This document shows positions 9,168-18,198 of a stretch of 64,000 nucleotides of DNA, piece after piece. The position numbers and the translations under genes are program-made. This DNA comes from Flavobacteriaceae bacterium. Lineage in GTDB: Bacteria; Bacteroidota; Bacteroidia; Flavobacteriales; Flavobacteriaceae. Each line of letters begins with the position of its first letter. The stretch's first letter is position 1. The notes below the pieces were generated by a model. It searched no databases. It saw only the letters and a list, made by a program, of their open reading frames with translations, and was not told where the DNA came from. Where the stretch lies: contig JABSPO010000002.1 in assembly GCA_013214625.1 (NCBI GenBank), positions 1-64,000 on the forward strand, given 5' to 3'.

Positions 9168-12100
9168 ATGAAGAAAATATTACTTAGTGCTTTAGGGTTA
9201 CTTTGTTTATGTGTTATAGGATATGTATCATTAAATAGACAAGAAACTACTATTGTAAAAGAAAATCTAGCTCATGTAAGTGTAAAAAATACACATAAGC
9301 AACATCTGTTAAGCTCTCCTTTTTCTGAAGTATCAAAACTTTCGAAAAAAGAAAGAAAAGCACAAGGATTACCTCCTAATAAATATTTAGAAAGGGAATG
9401 GGAATTAACAATGAACCCAGAAATAGGAAGACCAACACCGGAAAATCTAGGGGAGATAAAAAAACAGATCAATGATTTACGTTTAGAAGGAAACTTACAA
9501 GGTAGAGTTTCTGGTGATGGATCTGACAATAATTGGGTAGAAAGAGGTCCTGATAATGTTGGAGGAAGAACAAGAGCAGTTATGTTTGATCCTAATGATG
9601 CTACTAATGAAACTGTTTTTGCAGGAGGAGTAAGTGGTGGATTATGGAAAAATACTAATATATCTAGCGCAAGTTCTGTTTGGACTCAAGTTTCAATTTC
9701 TGAAAACCTAAATGTGTCTTCAATAGTTGTAGACCCAATAGATGATGATATTTTTTATATAGGAACTGGCGAGTCATATGTTGGTGGAGATGCTAATGGA
9801 AACGGTGTATGGAAATCAATTGATCAAGGGACTACTTGGTCAAAAGTTTTAGGAGGCATAACTGGTGCTACAACATTTCAAGCTGCATCTGTAGTTACAG
9901 TAAATTCACCAGTTGGAATTGCAGCAGATTATGCTTGTTATCCAACATCAGTTGCTAATTTTGGTGTTGCGTTTACAGGAACTATACCCGGAGAAATTGT
10001 TTTAGTAGATGATGGTAATGCACCAAATGAAGATGCATGTACGGCGCTTACTCCAGGATCGTTAACAGGTAAAATTGCATTAATAAGAAGAGGGACTTGT
10101 GCTTTTGTAATTAAGGTTAAAGCAGCTCAAGAAGCTGGAGCAATTGGAGCAATTGTAATGAATAACATTTCTGGAACTCCTATTCCAATGGGAGGTACTG
10201 ATGCGACAATTATTATACCTTCTGTGATGATTTCTAAAGAAGATGGTGATATTCTTGAAGCAGCAATGGCTGGAGGAGCAGTAACTGTTACAGGTGCGTT
10301 AAACGAGCCATCTGGAGATTATACAGGTAATTTAGTACCAGGTATTCAACACATAAATGATATTGTAATAAGAAACAACGGTGGAGTTTCTGAAATATAT
10401 GTTGCAGCTGGAGCTACATATTATAGTACTGCTAATGCATACATGGGTGGAAATACTTATGGTTTGTATAAATCAGTTGACGCAGGAGCAAACTGGACAT
10501 TGTTATCGATGCCTTTAACAGTTCCTAATGGTAAAAAACATACTCCAAATGATCTTGAAATTGGAGCTGATAATAGATTGTGGATTGGTACGACTAATAC
10601 AACTACCACCGGAGAAGGTGGAGGTAAGGTATTTGTTTCTACAGATGCAGCGGCTACAACATTTGAAGAAAAATATGCGATAACAAACGGAGCGAGAGTT
10701 CAAATAGCAACATCGCCAACAAATGGAGGGACTGTATATGTATTAGCACAAGTTAATACTATTAATGCGGCAGGGACACAATATGAAGCACCTTTCCTTA
10801 ATATGGTAAAAACAAGTAATAGTTTTGGTAGTACGACTCCAATGGCTTTACCTAATGGTAATTCTACGGATGCTAATGATTTTACAAGAGGGCAAGCTTT
10901 TTACGATTTAGTAATTGCTGTAGATCCAACTAATGAAAATAATTTATTTGTTGGAGGTATTGATTTATTTAAATCAACAAATGCTGGAGGTTCATGGTCA
11001 CAATTTTCGTCTTGGTACGGAGGAGGATTTCAATATGTACACTCAGATCAACATGCTTTTGCTTTTGGTAATGGAGATGTTAACAAAATGTTGATAGGTA
11101 ATGATGGAGGTGTGTTTTACTCTGCTAATAAAGGAACAACAACAGCAGCAAGAAACTCAGGATTTAATGTAACCCAGTTTTATACCGTTGGTGTTGCACC
11201 AAGTGGAGCATCGGCAGGTGATAGTTTTTCTGCAGGAGCACAAGATAATGGTACACAGCAATTTGATAATGTAGGACCTGGAATTAATGGTTCTTCGGAA
11301 TCTCAAGGGGGTGATGGTGCTGGTACTGATTATGATCAAGATTCAGGAAATTATTACATTTCCAATTACGTGTATAATAATAATATTGTTCAAAGGAATC
11401 TAAGTGGAGGTAGTTTAAAACAATTAAATAGTGCAAGTGATGATAGGGGAGATTTTATTAATCAACAAGATTTAGATTCAAATTTAAATTTATTGTATAC
11501 AAATTACTCTGACCGTGGTGCTACTACTCCAGTATACCAAATAAGAAGGTATAAGTTGGCTAATGGTTTTGGTCAGAAAGTAGACTTATCGGATGTACTT
11601 TTTACATCGTCACCAACTGCGTTAAAAGTGTCGCCACACACTACTGGTTCTACAAAATTATTTGTAGGTACAGTTTTAGGCGACTTATTAAAAGTTAGCA
11701 ATGCAAACGGTTCGTCAGATACATGGTTAGAAATTGGTTCTGATCAATTTGTAGGAAGTATTTCTGATATTGAATTTGGAGCTACAGAAGATGATATTTT
11801 TGTAACAATGCACAACTATGGTGTAGAGAGCATATGGTATACTAAGAACGGAGGAGCTACATGGCAAACAAAAGAAGGTAACTTACCTGATATGCCTGTA
11901 AAATGTATATTGCAAAATCCATTGAATCCAGAAGAAGTTATTATTGGTACGGAATTAGGAGTTTGGTATACAAATGACTTTTCTTCACTGAGTCCAAGTT
12001 GGTCTTCTGCTTTTAACGGAATGAGTAATGTTAAAGTTACAGATTTAGATTTAAGAGATGATAATGCAATATATGCTTCTACTTACGGAAGAGGGGTTTT

Positions 12101-12899
12101 TTCTGGGTTATTTACAGCTGAATCTTTAGGGGTTAATTTAAGTGCAGTAGTATGTTTACAAGGAGCAGCTTTAAATCCGAATTCTGGAGAAGAGACTTTA
12201 ATGCGCGATGATTTACGAGTAGCTGGAATAATACCAACTACAAGCCCTTATACAGATGCGTTAACATGTGATACAAGTGTATTTACAACAACAGGTAATG
12301 ATGCCATTGTGGATTGGATATGGGTAGAGTTACGTGATGCAACAAGTAATACTACTGTATTGCATAGTCAGTCAGCTTTATTGCAAAGAGATGGAGATAT
12401 TGTTGGTGTAGATGGAATAGCTGCTTTAAGTTTTAATGCTGTTTCTGGAGATTACTATATAGCTATCACGCATAGAAATCATTTAGGAGTTATGTCTTCA
12501 AGTACTGTCGCTTTATCCAGTAATCCTGTAACAGTTGACTTTACGGATAGTGCTAATCAGATTACTTATGGTAGTAATGCACAGACTGCGTTTGGTATGT
12601 CTTCAGGTGTAGTAGCAATGTGGTCAGGAGATGCGAATGGTGATAATATTGTGCAATATTCAGGAGCGACACCAGATTCACCGACTATACTATCTTATGC
12701 ACTTAATGATGCAGGAAACTTTTTAAACTTGCCAACATTTTTGGTAAATGGTTATAGTTTAAATGACGTAGATATGAATGGAAGTGCCCAATATTCAGGT
12801 GCAACACCAGATACTCCATTTATTTTACAAAATGCTTTATCACATCCAGGAAATTTCTTGAATTTGAGCACTTATTCTATTACAGAACAGTTGCCATAA
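9168..12899 (+). CDS. Large secreted multidomain protein: BNR/sortilin-like repeats, PA domain insertion, duplicated C-terminal motif
   Basis: N-terminal hydrophobic signal; GGLWKNTN/WTQV-type BNR repeats; PA-like TGKIALIRRGTCAFVIKVKAAQEAGAIGAIVMNN; C-terminal tandem QYSGATPDSPTILSYALNDAGNFLNL / QYSGATPDTPFILQNALSHPGNFLNL. Confidence 0.75.
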   Translation: MKKILLSALGLLCLCVIGYVSLNRQETTIVKENLAHVSVKNTHKQHLLSSPFSEVSKLSKKERKAQGLPPNKYLEREWELTMNPEIGRPTPENLGEIKKQINDLRLEGNLQGRVSGDGSDNNWVERGPDNVGGRTRAVMFDPNDATNETVFAGGVSGGLWKNTNISSASSVWTQVSISENLNVSSIVVDPIDDDIFYIGTGESYVGGDANGNGVWKSIDQGTTWSKVLGGITGATTFQAASVVTVNSPVGIAADYACYPTSVANFGVAFTGTIPGEIVLVDDGNAPNEDACTALTPGSLTGKIALIRRGTCAFVIKVKAAQEAGAIGAIVMNNISGTPIPMGGTDATIIIPSVMISKEDGDILEAAMAGGAVTVTGALNEPSGDYTGNLVPGIQHINDIVIRNNGGVSEIYVAAGATYYSTANAYMGGNTYGLYKSVDAGANWTLLSMPLTVPNGKKHTPNDLEIGADNRLWIGTTNTTTTGEGGGKVFVSTDAAATTFEEKYAITNGARVQIATSPTNGGTVYVLAQVNTINAAGTQYEAPFLNMVKTSNSFGSTTPMALPNGNSTDANDFTRGQAFYDLVIAVDPTNENNLFVGGIDLFKSTNAGGSWSQFSSWYGGGFQYVHSDQHAFAFGNGDVNKMLIGNDGGVFYSANKGTTTAARNSGFNVTQFYTVGVAPSGASAGDSFSAGAQDNGTQQFDNVGPGINGSSESQGGDGAGTDYDQDSGNYYISNYVYNNNIVQRNLSGGSLKQLNSASDDRGDFINQQDLDSNLNLLYTNYSDRGATTPVYQIRRYKLANGFGQKVDLSDVLFTSSPTALKVSPHTTGSTKLFVGTVLGDLLKVSNANGSSDTWLEIGSDQFVGSISDIEFGATEDDIFVTMHNYGVESIWYTKNGGATWQTKEGNLPDMPVKCILQNPLNPEEVIIGTELGVWYTNDFSSLSPSWSSAFNGMSNVKVTDLDLRDDNAIYASTYGRGVFSGLFTAESLGVNLSAVVCLQGAALNPNSGEETLMRDDLRVAGIIPTTSPYTDALTCDTSVFTTTGNDAIVDWIWVELRDATSNTTVLHSQSALLQRDGDIVGVDGIAALSFNAVSGDYYIAITHRNHLGVMSSSTVALSSNPVTVDFTDSANQITYGSNAQTAFGMSSGVVAMWSGDANGDNIVQYSGATPDSPTILSYALNDAGNFLNLPTFLVNGYSLNDVDMNGSAQYSGATPDTPFILQNALSHPGNFLNLSTYSITEQLP

Positions 12900-12981
12900 A
12901 TTAAAAACTCGTTATGTATTTATAAAGATCAAAAATTATTAAATACATAGCGGGTTATAAAATATTAAAACATTTATTTCT

Positions 12982-13014
12982 AAAGGTTCAATCATTATGA
13001 TTGAACCTTTTTTT
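12982..13014. terminator. Rho-independent terminator
   Basis: aaaggttcaatcattatgattgaaccttttttt. Confidence 0.85.
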
Positions 13015-13142
13015 ATAACTAAAATTTTCAAAAGCATTACTGTTGTCCGATTAAAATTGCATGTACTATAGATCTAGGTATTGGAGTTATACCAATTGTA
13101 TTTTATAATTAGCTTAGGTTTTTGTATATATCCTTTGTGGGG

Positions 13143-14130
13143 ATGACCACAAAACTAGAGAAACAAGAAAGTATCCCAACCTTAGAAAAAGCATTTAAAT
13201 CATCTAGTAATTTTATAGTTTGTCAACGTATTGAGAGTTTACTACTCTTGAAACGAAAGAAGTTTAAGCGCCAAGTAGATATAGCAGTATAAAGAATTTG
13301 GGATTCAATCTTTAACAACACTACAAAGTGGCGGTAACTATAAGACGGTAATAAGCGAGTCGCCTCATAAAGCATTAGACGTAAAAGTATATGACTCTGA
13401 AAACCCACTTTTAGGGTTTTGGTATGCTGTTCATTGGGTGAAAGGAGATTTTGACCAGACCATTAATTATCAAACACTACGAGTTTATTTAATATGTCAC
13501 TTTAAAACCAAGAAAAAGCATCCCAGAAAATCTCAATACAAAAAAGATGAACAAGCTCCTAGAGGTCTTCAAAAAAACTCCCTAGAACAACTTAGATGTA
13601 GTTACATAAAGATTACGCCATTGTTAATTTATCTTTTCAAGATGAATCTCGTTTTGGATTAATGACTCGTGTTGGTATTGTACTGACAGCAAAAGGAGTA
13701 AAACCAATTGTGACGTATCAACAAGCTTTTAAAAACACCTATTAATAGTAGTAACTTTATTTGGGAAGTAGAAGGGATTGATACGCTTATTTTTGAAGTT
13801 TATCACTAGGGCTTTTTAGCATATAACCCCGATAAATTTAAAATAGTGGTTATTGATAATACAGGTTTTCATTCCACCCTAAATATAGAAGTTTCAAAAA
13901 ATATCGCATTTATCAGAATACCACCATATACCCCAGAACTTAATCACGAAGAGAAAGTATGGTAGTATCTAAAAGAGCGTTTCAAGAATAAAGTTTTTGG
14001 AAATATTAAAGAGTTAAAAAAAGGGTTACATCAAATAGAAGTAGAAGAAATAACGAATGGAAATTACATTTTCATTGTTAAGAATTATCTTTACAATGTT
14101 ATTTTTAAGGCTTGTTTTAATTTATCGCTT
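13143..14130 (+). pseudogene. Degraded IS630-family transposase
   Basis: Interrupted fragments in order: MTTKLEKQESIPTLEKAFK..., LLGFWYAVHWVKGDFDQTINYQTLRVYL, NLSFQDESRFGLMTRVGIVL, FKIVVIDNTGFHSTLNIEVSKNIAFIRIPPYTPELNHEEKVW*YLKERF; several frameshifts/stops. Confidence 0.85.
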
Positions 14131-14322
14131 AAAAATATAACCGTAACTAATCCTGATAGCTATCAGGAATGCTTAGTTTTTCTTTTTCGTCTAAAACGAC
14201 AACTTTAACAATTTATAATTGAGCAAATTCAATCAGAAAAGGTGTTAAAATCTTTTGTATAAACTGTAGCTTACTTTTTATAAAAACAGAAAAATATTGA
14301 CTACAATTAACCGGTTTGCTGT

Positions 14323-16140
14323 TTATTTAGGATTTGGTAATAAGTCTCGGTTCTTGATTCTTAGGATGCTCTTTTTAACTATTTCCGAGATGTGTTTAGG
14401 AGATAATCCCACAGTATCATACAATTCAGTTACCGTTCCATGTTCAATAAATTGGTCGGGAATACCTAGAATTTGGATGTTGTTTTTGTAGTTATGTAAC
14501 GCAGCGAATTCTGATATGGCACTTCCAAATCCACCAATGATAGTTCCATCTTCTATAGTAATAATGGTTTGGTTCTTTTTGAAAATGGTATGCAATAAGT
14601 TGTAATCTAAAGGTTTAATGAATCGCATATCATAGTGAGCAATTTTTTTTAGCTGATCTCCTGTTAGGTAATGAAATACTTCTTGTAAAGAATTTCCAAT
14701 ATGGCCAACGCTAAGCATAGCAATTTCATTTCCACCTTTAAGACAAGTTCCTTTTCCTATTTCAATTTTTTGGTAGGGTTGTTTCCAATCAATAGTGACA
14801 CCTCTTCCTCGAGGGTATCTAATAGCAATAGGATTCTCTAGTCCTAATTGAGCGGTGTATAAGATGTTCCGTAATTCAACTTCATTTCTAGGAGAAAAAA
14901 TAATCAAATTAGGAATACATCTCAAATACGCTAAATCAAAAACTCCATGATGAGTTGCGCCATCTTCACCAACTAAACCTGCTCTATCTAAACAGAAAAT
15001 TACAGGTAAGTTTTGCAACGCAACGTCATGTATTATCTGATCATAAGCTCGTTGTAAAAATGTGGAATAAATATTACAATACACTATCATTCCTTGGGTA
15101 GCCATTCCAGCAGCTAAAGTAACGGCATGTTGTTCTGCTATACCAACGTCAATTGCACGTTTTGGTAAGGCATCCATCATTATTTTCAAGGAGCTTCCGG
15201 TAGGCATTGCAGGTGTAATTCCTACAATTTTATCATTTTTAAGTGCTAAATCAAGTATGGTTTCTCCAAAAACATCTTGATATTTTGGAGGCTGAATAAC
15301 TGATGGTTTACTGGTTAATTCACCGGTTTTAGCATCAAATTTCCCAGGAGCATGATATTTAACTTGGTCCTGCTCAGCTTGTTTTAAGCCTTTCCCTTTA
15401 GTAGTGATTACATGTAGAAATTTTGGGCCTTTTATTTTTTTTAATCTATTGAATTCGGAAATTAATTTGTCAAAATCATGGCCGTCAATCGGACCAGAAT
15501 ATTCAAAATTTAAAGCTTCAAAAATATTATGTTGATGATTTGCTTTTCCTTTTTTTATTCCTGTAAAATATTGTTTTAAAGCACCAACACTTGGGTCAAT
15601 TCCTATGGCATTATCGTTTAATATCACTAACAAATTTGCCTTAGAAACTCCTGCATGGTTTAAGGCCTCAAACGCCATTCCACTTGCAATAGAAGCATCG
15701 CCAATTATTGCTATGTGTTGTTTTTCTGTTTCTCCTTTTAGGTTTGATGCCATAGCCATTCCTAAAGCTGCCGATATAGAGGTTGATGAATGTCCAACAC
15801 CGAATGTGTCGTAAACACTTTCTTTTCTATTAGGGAAGCCCGAGAGCCCTCCTAATTGACGGTTGGTATGAAACTGTTCTCTGCGTTCTGTCAAAATTTT
15901 ATGTCCGTAAGCTTGATGGCCTACATCCCATACTAATAAGTCGTTTGGAGTGTCAAAAATATAATGTAATGCAATAGTCAATTCTACCACTCCTAAACTG
16001 GCTCCTAGATGCCCTTCTTTTATGGCGACAATGTCAATAATAAAATCACGTAACTCTTTTGCAATAATGGGTAATTGACTTTTTTTAAGTTTCCTTAAGT
16101 CAATCGGATTAAATATTGTGGAGAGTAAATTGTCTGACAT
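14323..16140 (-). CDS. dxs: 1-deoxy-D-xylulose-5-phosphate synthase
   Basis: GHLGASLGVVELTIALHYIFDTPNDLLVWDVGHQAYGHKILTER; HHGVFDLAYL; IAEQHAVTLAAG. Confidence 0.93.
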   Translation of the reverse strand: MSDNLLSTIFNPIDLRKLKKSQLPIIAKELRDFIIDIVAIKEGHLGASLGVVELTIALHYIFDTPNDLLVWDVGHQAYGHKILTERREQFHTNRQLGGLSGFPNRKESVYDTFGVGHSSTSISAALGMAMASNLKGETEKQHIAIIGDASIASGMAFEALNHAGVSKANLLVILNDNAIGIDPSVGALKQYFTGIKKGKANHQHNIFEALNFEYSGPIDGHDFDKLISEFNRLKKIKGPKFLHVITTKGKGLKQAEQDQVKYHAPGKFDAKTGELTSKPSVIQPPKYQDVFGETILDLALKNDKIVGITPAMPTGSSLKIMMDALPKRAIDVGIAEQHAVTLAAGMATQGMIVYCNIYSTFLQRAYDQIIHDVALQNLPVIFCLDRAGLVGEDGATHHGVFDLAYLRCIPNLIIFSPRNEVELRNILYTAQLGLENPIAIRYPRGRGVTIDWKQPYQKIEIGKGTCLKGGNEIAMLSVGHIGNSLQEVFHYLTGDQLKKIAHYDMRFIKPLDYNLLHTIFKKNQTIITIEDGTIIGGFGSAISEFAALHNYKNNIQILGIPDQFIEHGTVTELYDTVGLSPKHISEIVKKSILRIKNRDLLPNPK

Positions 16141-16166
16141 AAAGCAAAAGTAGTATTTTTACTGCT

Positions 16167-16616
16167 ATGGAAGAATTGTTTTCGGATGAATACTTTATGA
16201 AAAAAGCATTTCAAGAGGCTGAAATGGCTTTTGAAAAAGGAGAAATACCAGTTGGCGCAGTAATAGTTGTTGATAATAGAGTTATTGCTAGGGCACACAA
16301 CTTAACAGAATTACTAAATGATGTTACAGCGCATGCAGAAATGCAAGCAATTACAGCTGCCGCGGATTTTTTAGGAGGAAAATATTTAAAAAAATGCACA
16401 TTATATGTGACATTAGAACCTTGCCAAATGTGTGCGGGGGCTTTATACTGGTCACAAATAGATAAAGTAATTTACGGAGCAAAAGACGCCTCTAGAGGTT
16501 TTGTAGCAATGGGAACAAAGTTGCATCCTAAAACAATATTTAAAGGTGGTGTTTTAGAAGAAAAATGTAGTGTGCTAATGAAGCGGTTTTTTGTTGAAAG
16601 AAGAAATCTAAATTAA
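16167..16616 (+). CDS. tadA: tRNA(Arg) adenosine-34 deaminase family nucleoside deaminase
   Basis: HAEMQAI...LYVTLEPCQMCAGALYWSQIDKVIYGAKD. Confidence 0.92.
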   Translation: MEELFSDEYFMKKAFQEAEMAFEKGEIPVGAVIVVDNRVIARAHNLTELLNDVTAHAEMQAITAAADFLGGKYLKKCTLYVTLEPCQMCAGALYWSQIDKVIYGAKDASRGFVAMGTKLHPKTIFKGGVLEEKCSVLMKRFFVERRNLN

Positions 16617-16647
16617 AAAAGGAGTATCAATGATACTCCTTTTTTAA
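16613..16647. terminator. Bidirectional terminator
   Basis: ttaaaaaaggagtatcaatgatactccttttttaa, near-perfect palindrome. Confidence 0.85.
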
Positions 16648-16676
16648 TAATAAATATGTCTAACTCCACTGACGGA

Positions 16677-17390
16677 TTACTTTTTAACAGAAATAGGCTT
16701 CCCTTCTTTTTGAGCCAATAAGCCTTTTTTGTTCTCTAAAGCTAACACAAATTGTGGATCTATTTTTAAGGATTCGTCAAAAATAGCGAGAGCTTTATCA
16801 ATATTACTTTTATCGAGGTTGTATTCTATGAGTCCAAGAATGTTTAAAAAAGCAGCTTTAATAGGTGTTTCTAAATAACTATTTCCTTTTATAAAAATTC
16901 TAACTTTTTCATCTTTTGAGTTTTGTAAGCCATAATTAATGGTTGCTCTAGCTTCTCCAAAACGTTGAATGCTAAATTGTAATTGTGCTAATTCATAAGC
17001 ATCTAAAACACTATTGTTTTTCTGAATTAATGCTTCATAATTTTCAATAGCCTTTTTAGGATTGTTTAAATTTTTAAATCCAATAGCTTTCGTTTTTAAG
17101 GCTAAATTAGAAGTTGAATTACCTACAACTTTGATTGCTTGCATCGGCTTGTTAGCTTGCAAATACATATACCCTAAAGTATCCTTTTTAGTTTGGGAAG
17201 GAGCTAAAACGATTAAATGACTTAAACCTTCAATAGCGCCATCCAAATCATTATTTTCAAGCATCATTTTATAATACTTTTGATAATGATTAGTTAATGC
17301 AGTATCTGTATTGTTCTTTTTTTTATTTTTTTGAGCTTGCGTAGTTGTAAATGTAACTAAAGCAAGGAAGCAAAATATTATTTTTTTCAT
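16677..17390 (-). CDS. Secreted TPR-containing protein
   Basis: Signal peptide MKKIIFCFLALVTFTTTQAQ; repeated helical TPR-like segments. Confidence 0.7.
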   Translation of the reverse strand: MKKIIFCFLALVTFTTTQAQKNKKKNNTDTALTNHYQKYYKMMLENNDLDGAIEGLSHLIVLAPSQTKKDTLGYMYLQANKPMQAIKVVGNSTSNLALKTKAIGFKNLNNPKKAIENYEALIQKNNSVLDAYELAQLQFSIQRFGEARATINYGLQNSKDEKVRIFIKGNSYLETPIKAAFLNILGLIEYNLDKSNIDKALAIFDESLKIDPQFVLALENKKGLLAQKEGKPISVKK

Positions 17391-17415
17391 GATAGTATTG
17401 TTATAAGTATGAGCG

Positions 17416-18198
17416 CTACGAAAGTATTAAATTATTTTTAAATTCATAATTTAAAAGGGAGATGATTTTTTCAGAAGATATTTCTTTTAGGTTAGGGGCT
17501 GTATTGTCATTAAGGATTGGTAATGGTAATTTTAAATATTCACAGCAGCTAGTATAATAGGCTCCTTTATTAGGATGATATGGATTTACAAGATTAAAAA
17601 TGTCATTTATAGTATTGGTTTTTAATAGTTGCTCGATAACAGCAATGCAATCTTCTAGATGAACTAGGTTTATAAGCTCACTAGGGAGTTTTACTATTTT
17701 TCCAGACAAATGATACGCGGGATGTCTGTTAGGTCCAATCAATCCGCCTAAACGAATAATATTAGTGTTGAATTTTGTATTATTTAATAAAAATTGCTCT
17801 GTTTCTGTAATTTGTATTACGGAATCTCTAGTTGGATTCGTTTCTGTTTCTTCTGTTATAACGCCCGTAGTGTTTCCATATACAGAAATAGAGCTGGTGT
17901 AAATGACTCTTTTTATTGAAGAAGACTCAATTTTGGTGATTAAATTTTTGATAGTTTCATGATGGTTTTTTAATCGAGGAGGAATCGTAATTATTAATTC
18001 ATCAACATTTAAAAAGTCGTTTAAATCATTATTCAAATTATCTAAGTCTAGCACAAACGAATTAATTCCTGTGTCAATTAAGATCTTTTCTTTTTTCAAA
18101 GAAGTTGTGCTTCCATTAATATGATACCCCGATTTTAATAATTGTTTGGCTAATGGTAATCCCAACCATCCGCACCCTAATATAGCAACTTTAGTCAT
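17416..18198 (-). CDS. NAD(P)-dependent epimerase/SDR-like oxidoreductase
   Basis: MTKVAILGCGWLGLPLAKQLLKSGYHINGSTTS Rossmann motif; RVIYTSSISVYGNTTG. Confidence 0.82.
   Translation of the reverse strand: MTKVAILGCGWLGLPLAKQLLKSGYHINGSTTSLKKEKILIDTGINSFVLDLDNLNNDLNDFLNVDELIITIPPRLKNHHETIKNLITKIESSSIKRVIYTSSISVYGNTTGVITEETETNPTRDSVIQITETEQFLLNNTKFNTNIIRLGGLIGPNRHPAYHLSGKIVKLPSELINLVHLEDCIAVIEQLLKTNTINDIFNLVNPYHPNKGAYYTSCCEYLKLPLPILNDNTAPNLKEISSEKIISLLNYEFKNNLILS

Noticed and set aside
13438-13662. Independent 74-aa ORF
   Set aside because: It is a piece of the decayed IS630-type transposase (TINYQTLRVYL...), not a separate gene.
16095-16298. Minus-strand 67-aa ORF overlapping dxs and tadA starts
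   Set aside because: Spans two well-supported genes in another frame.
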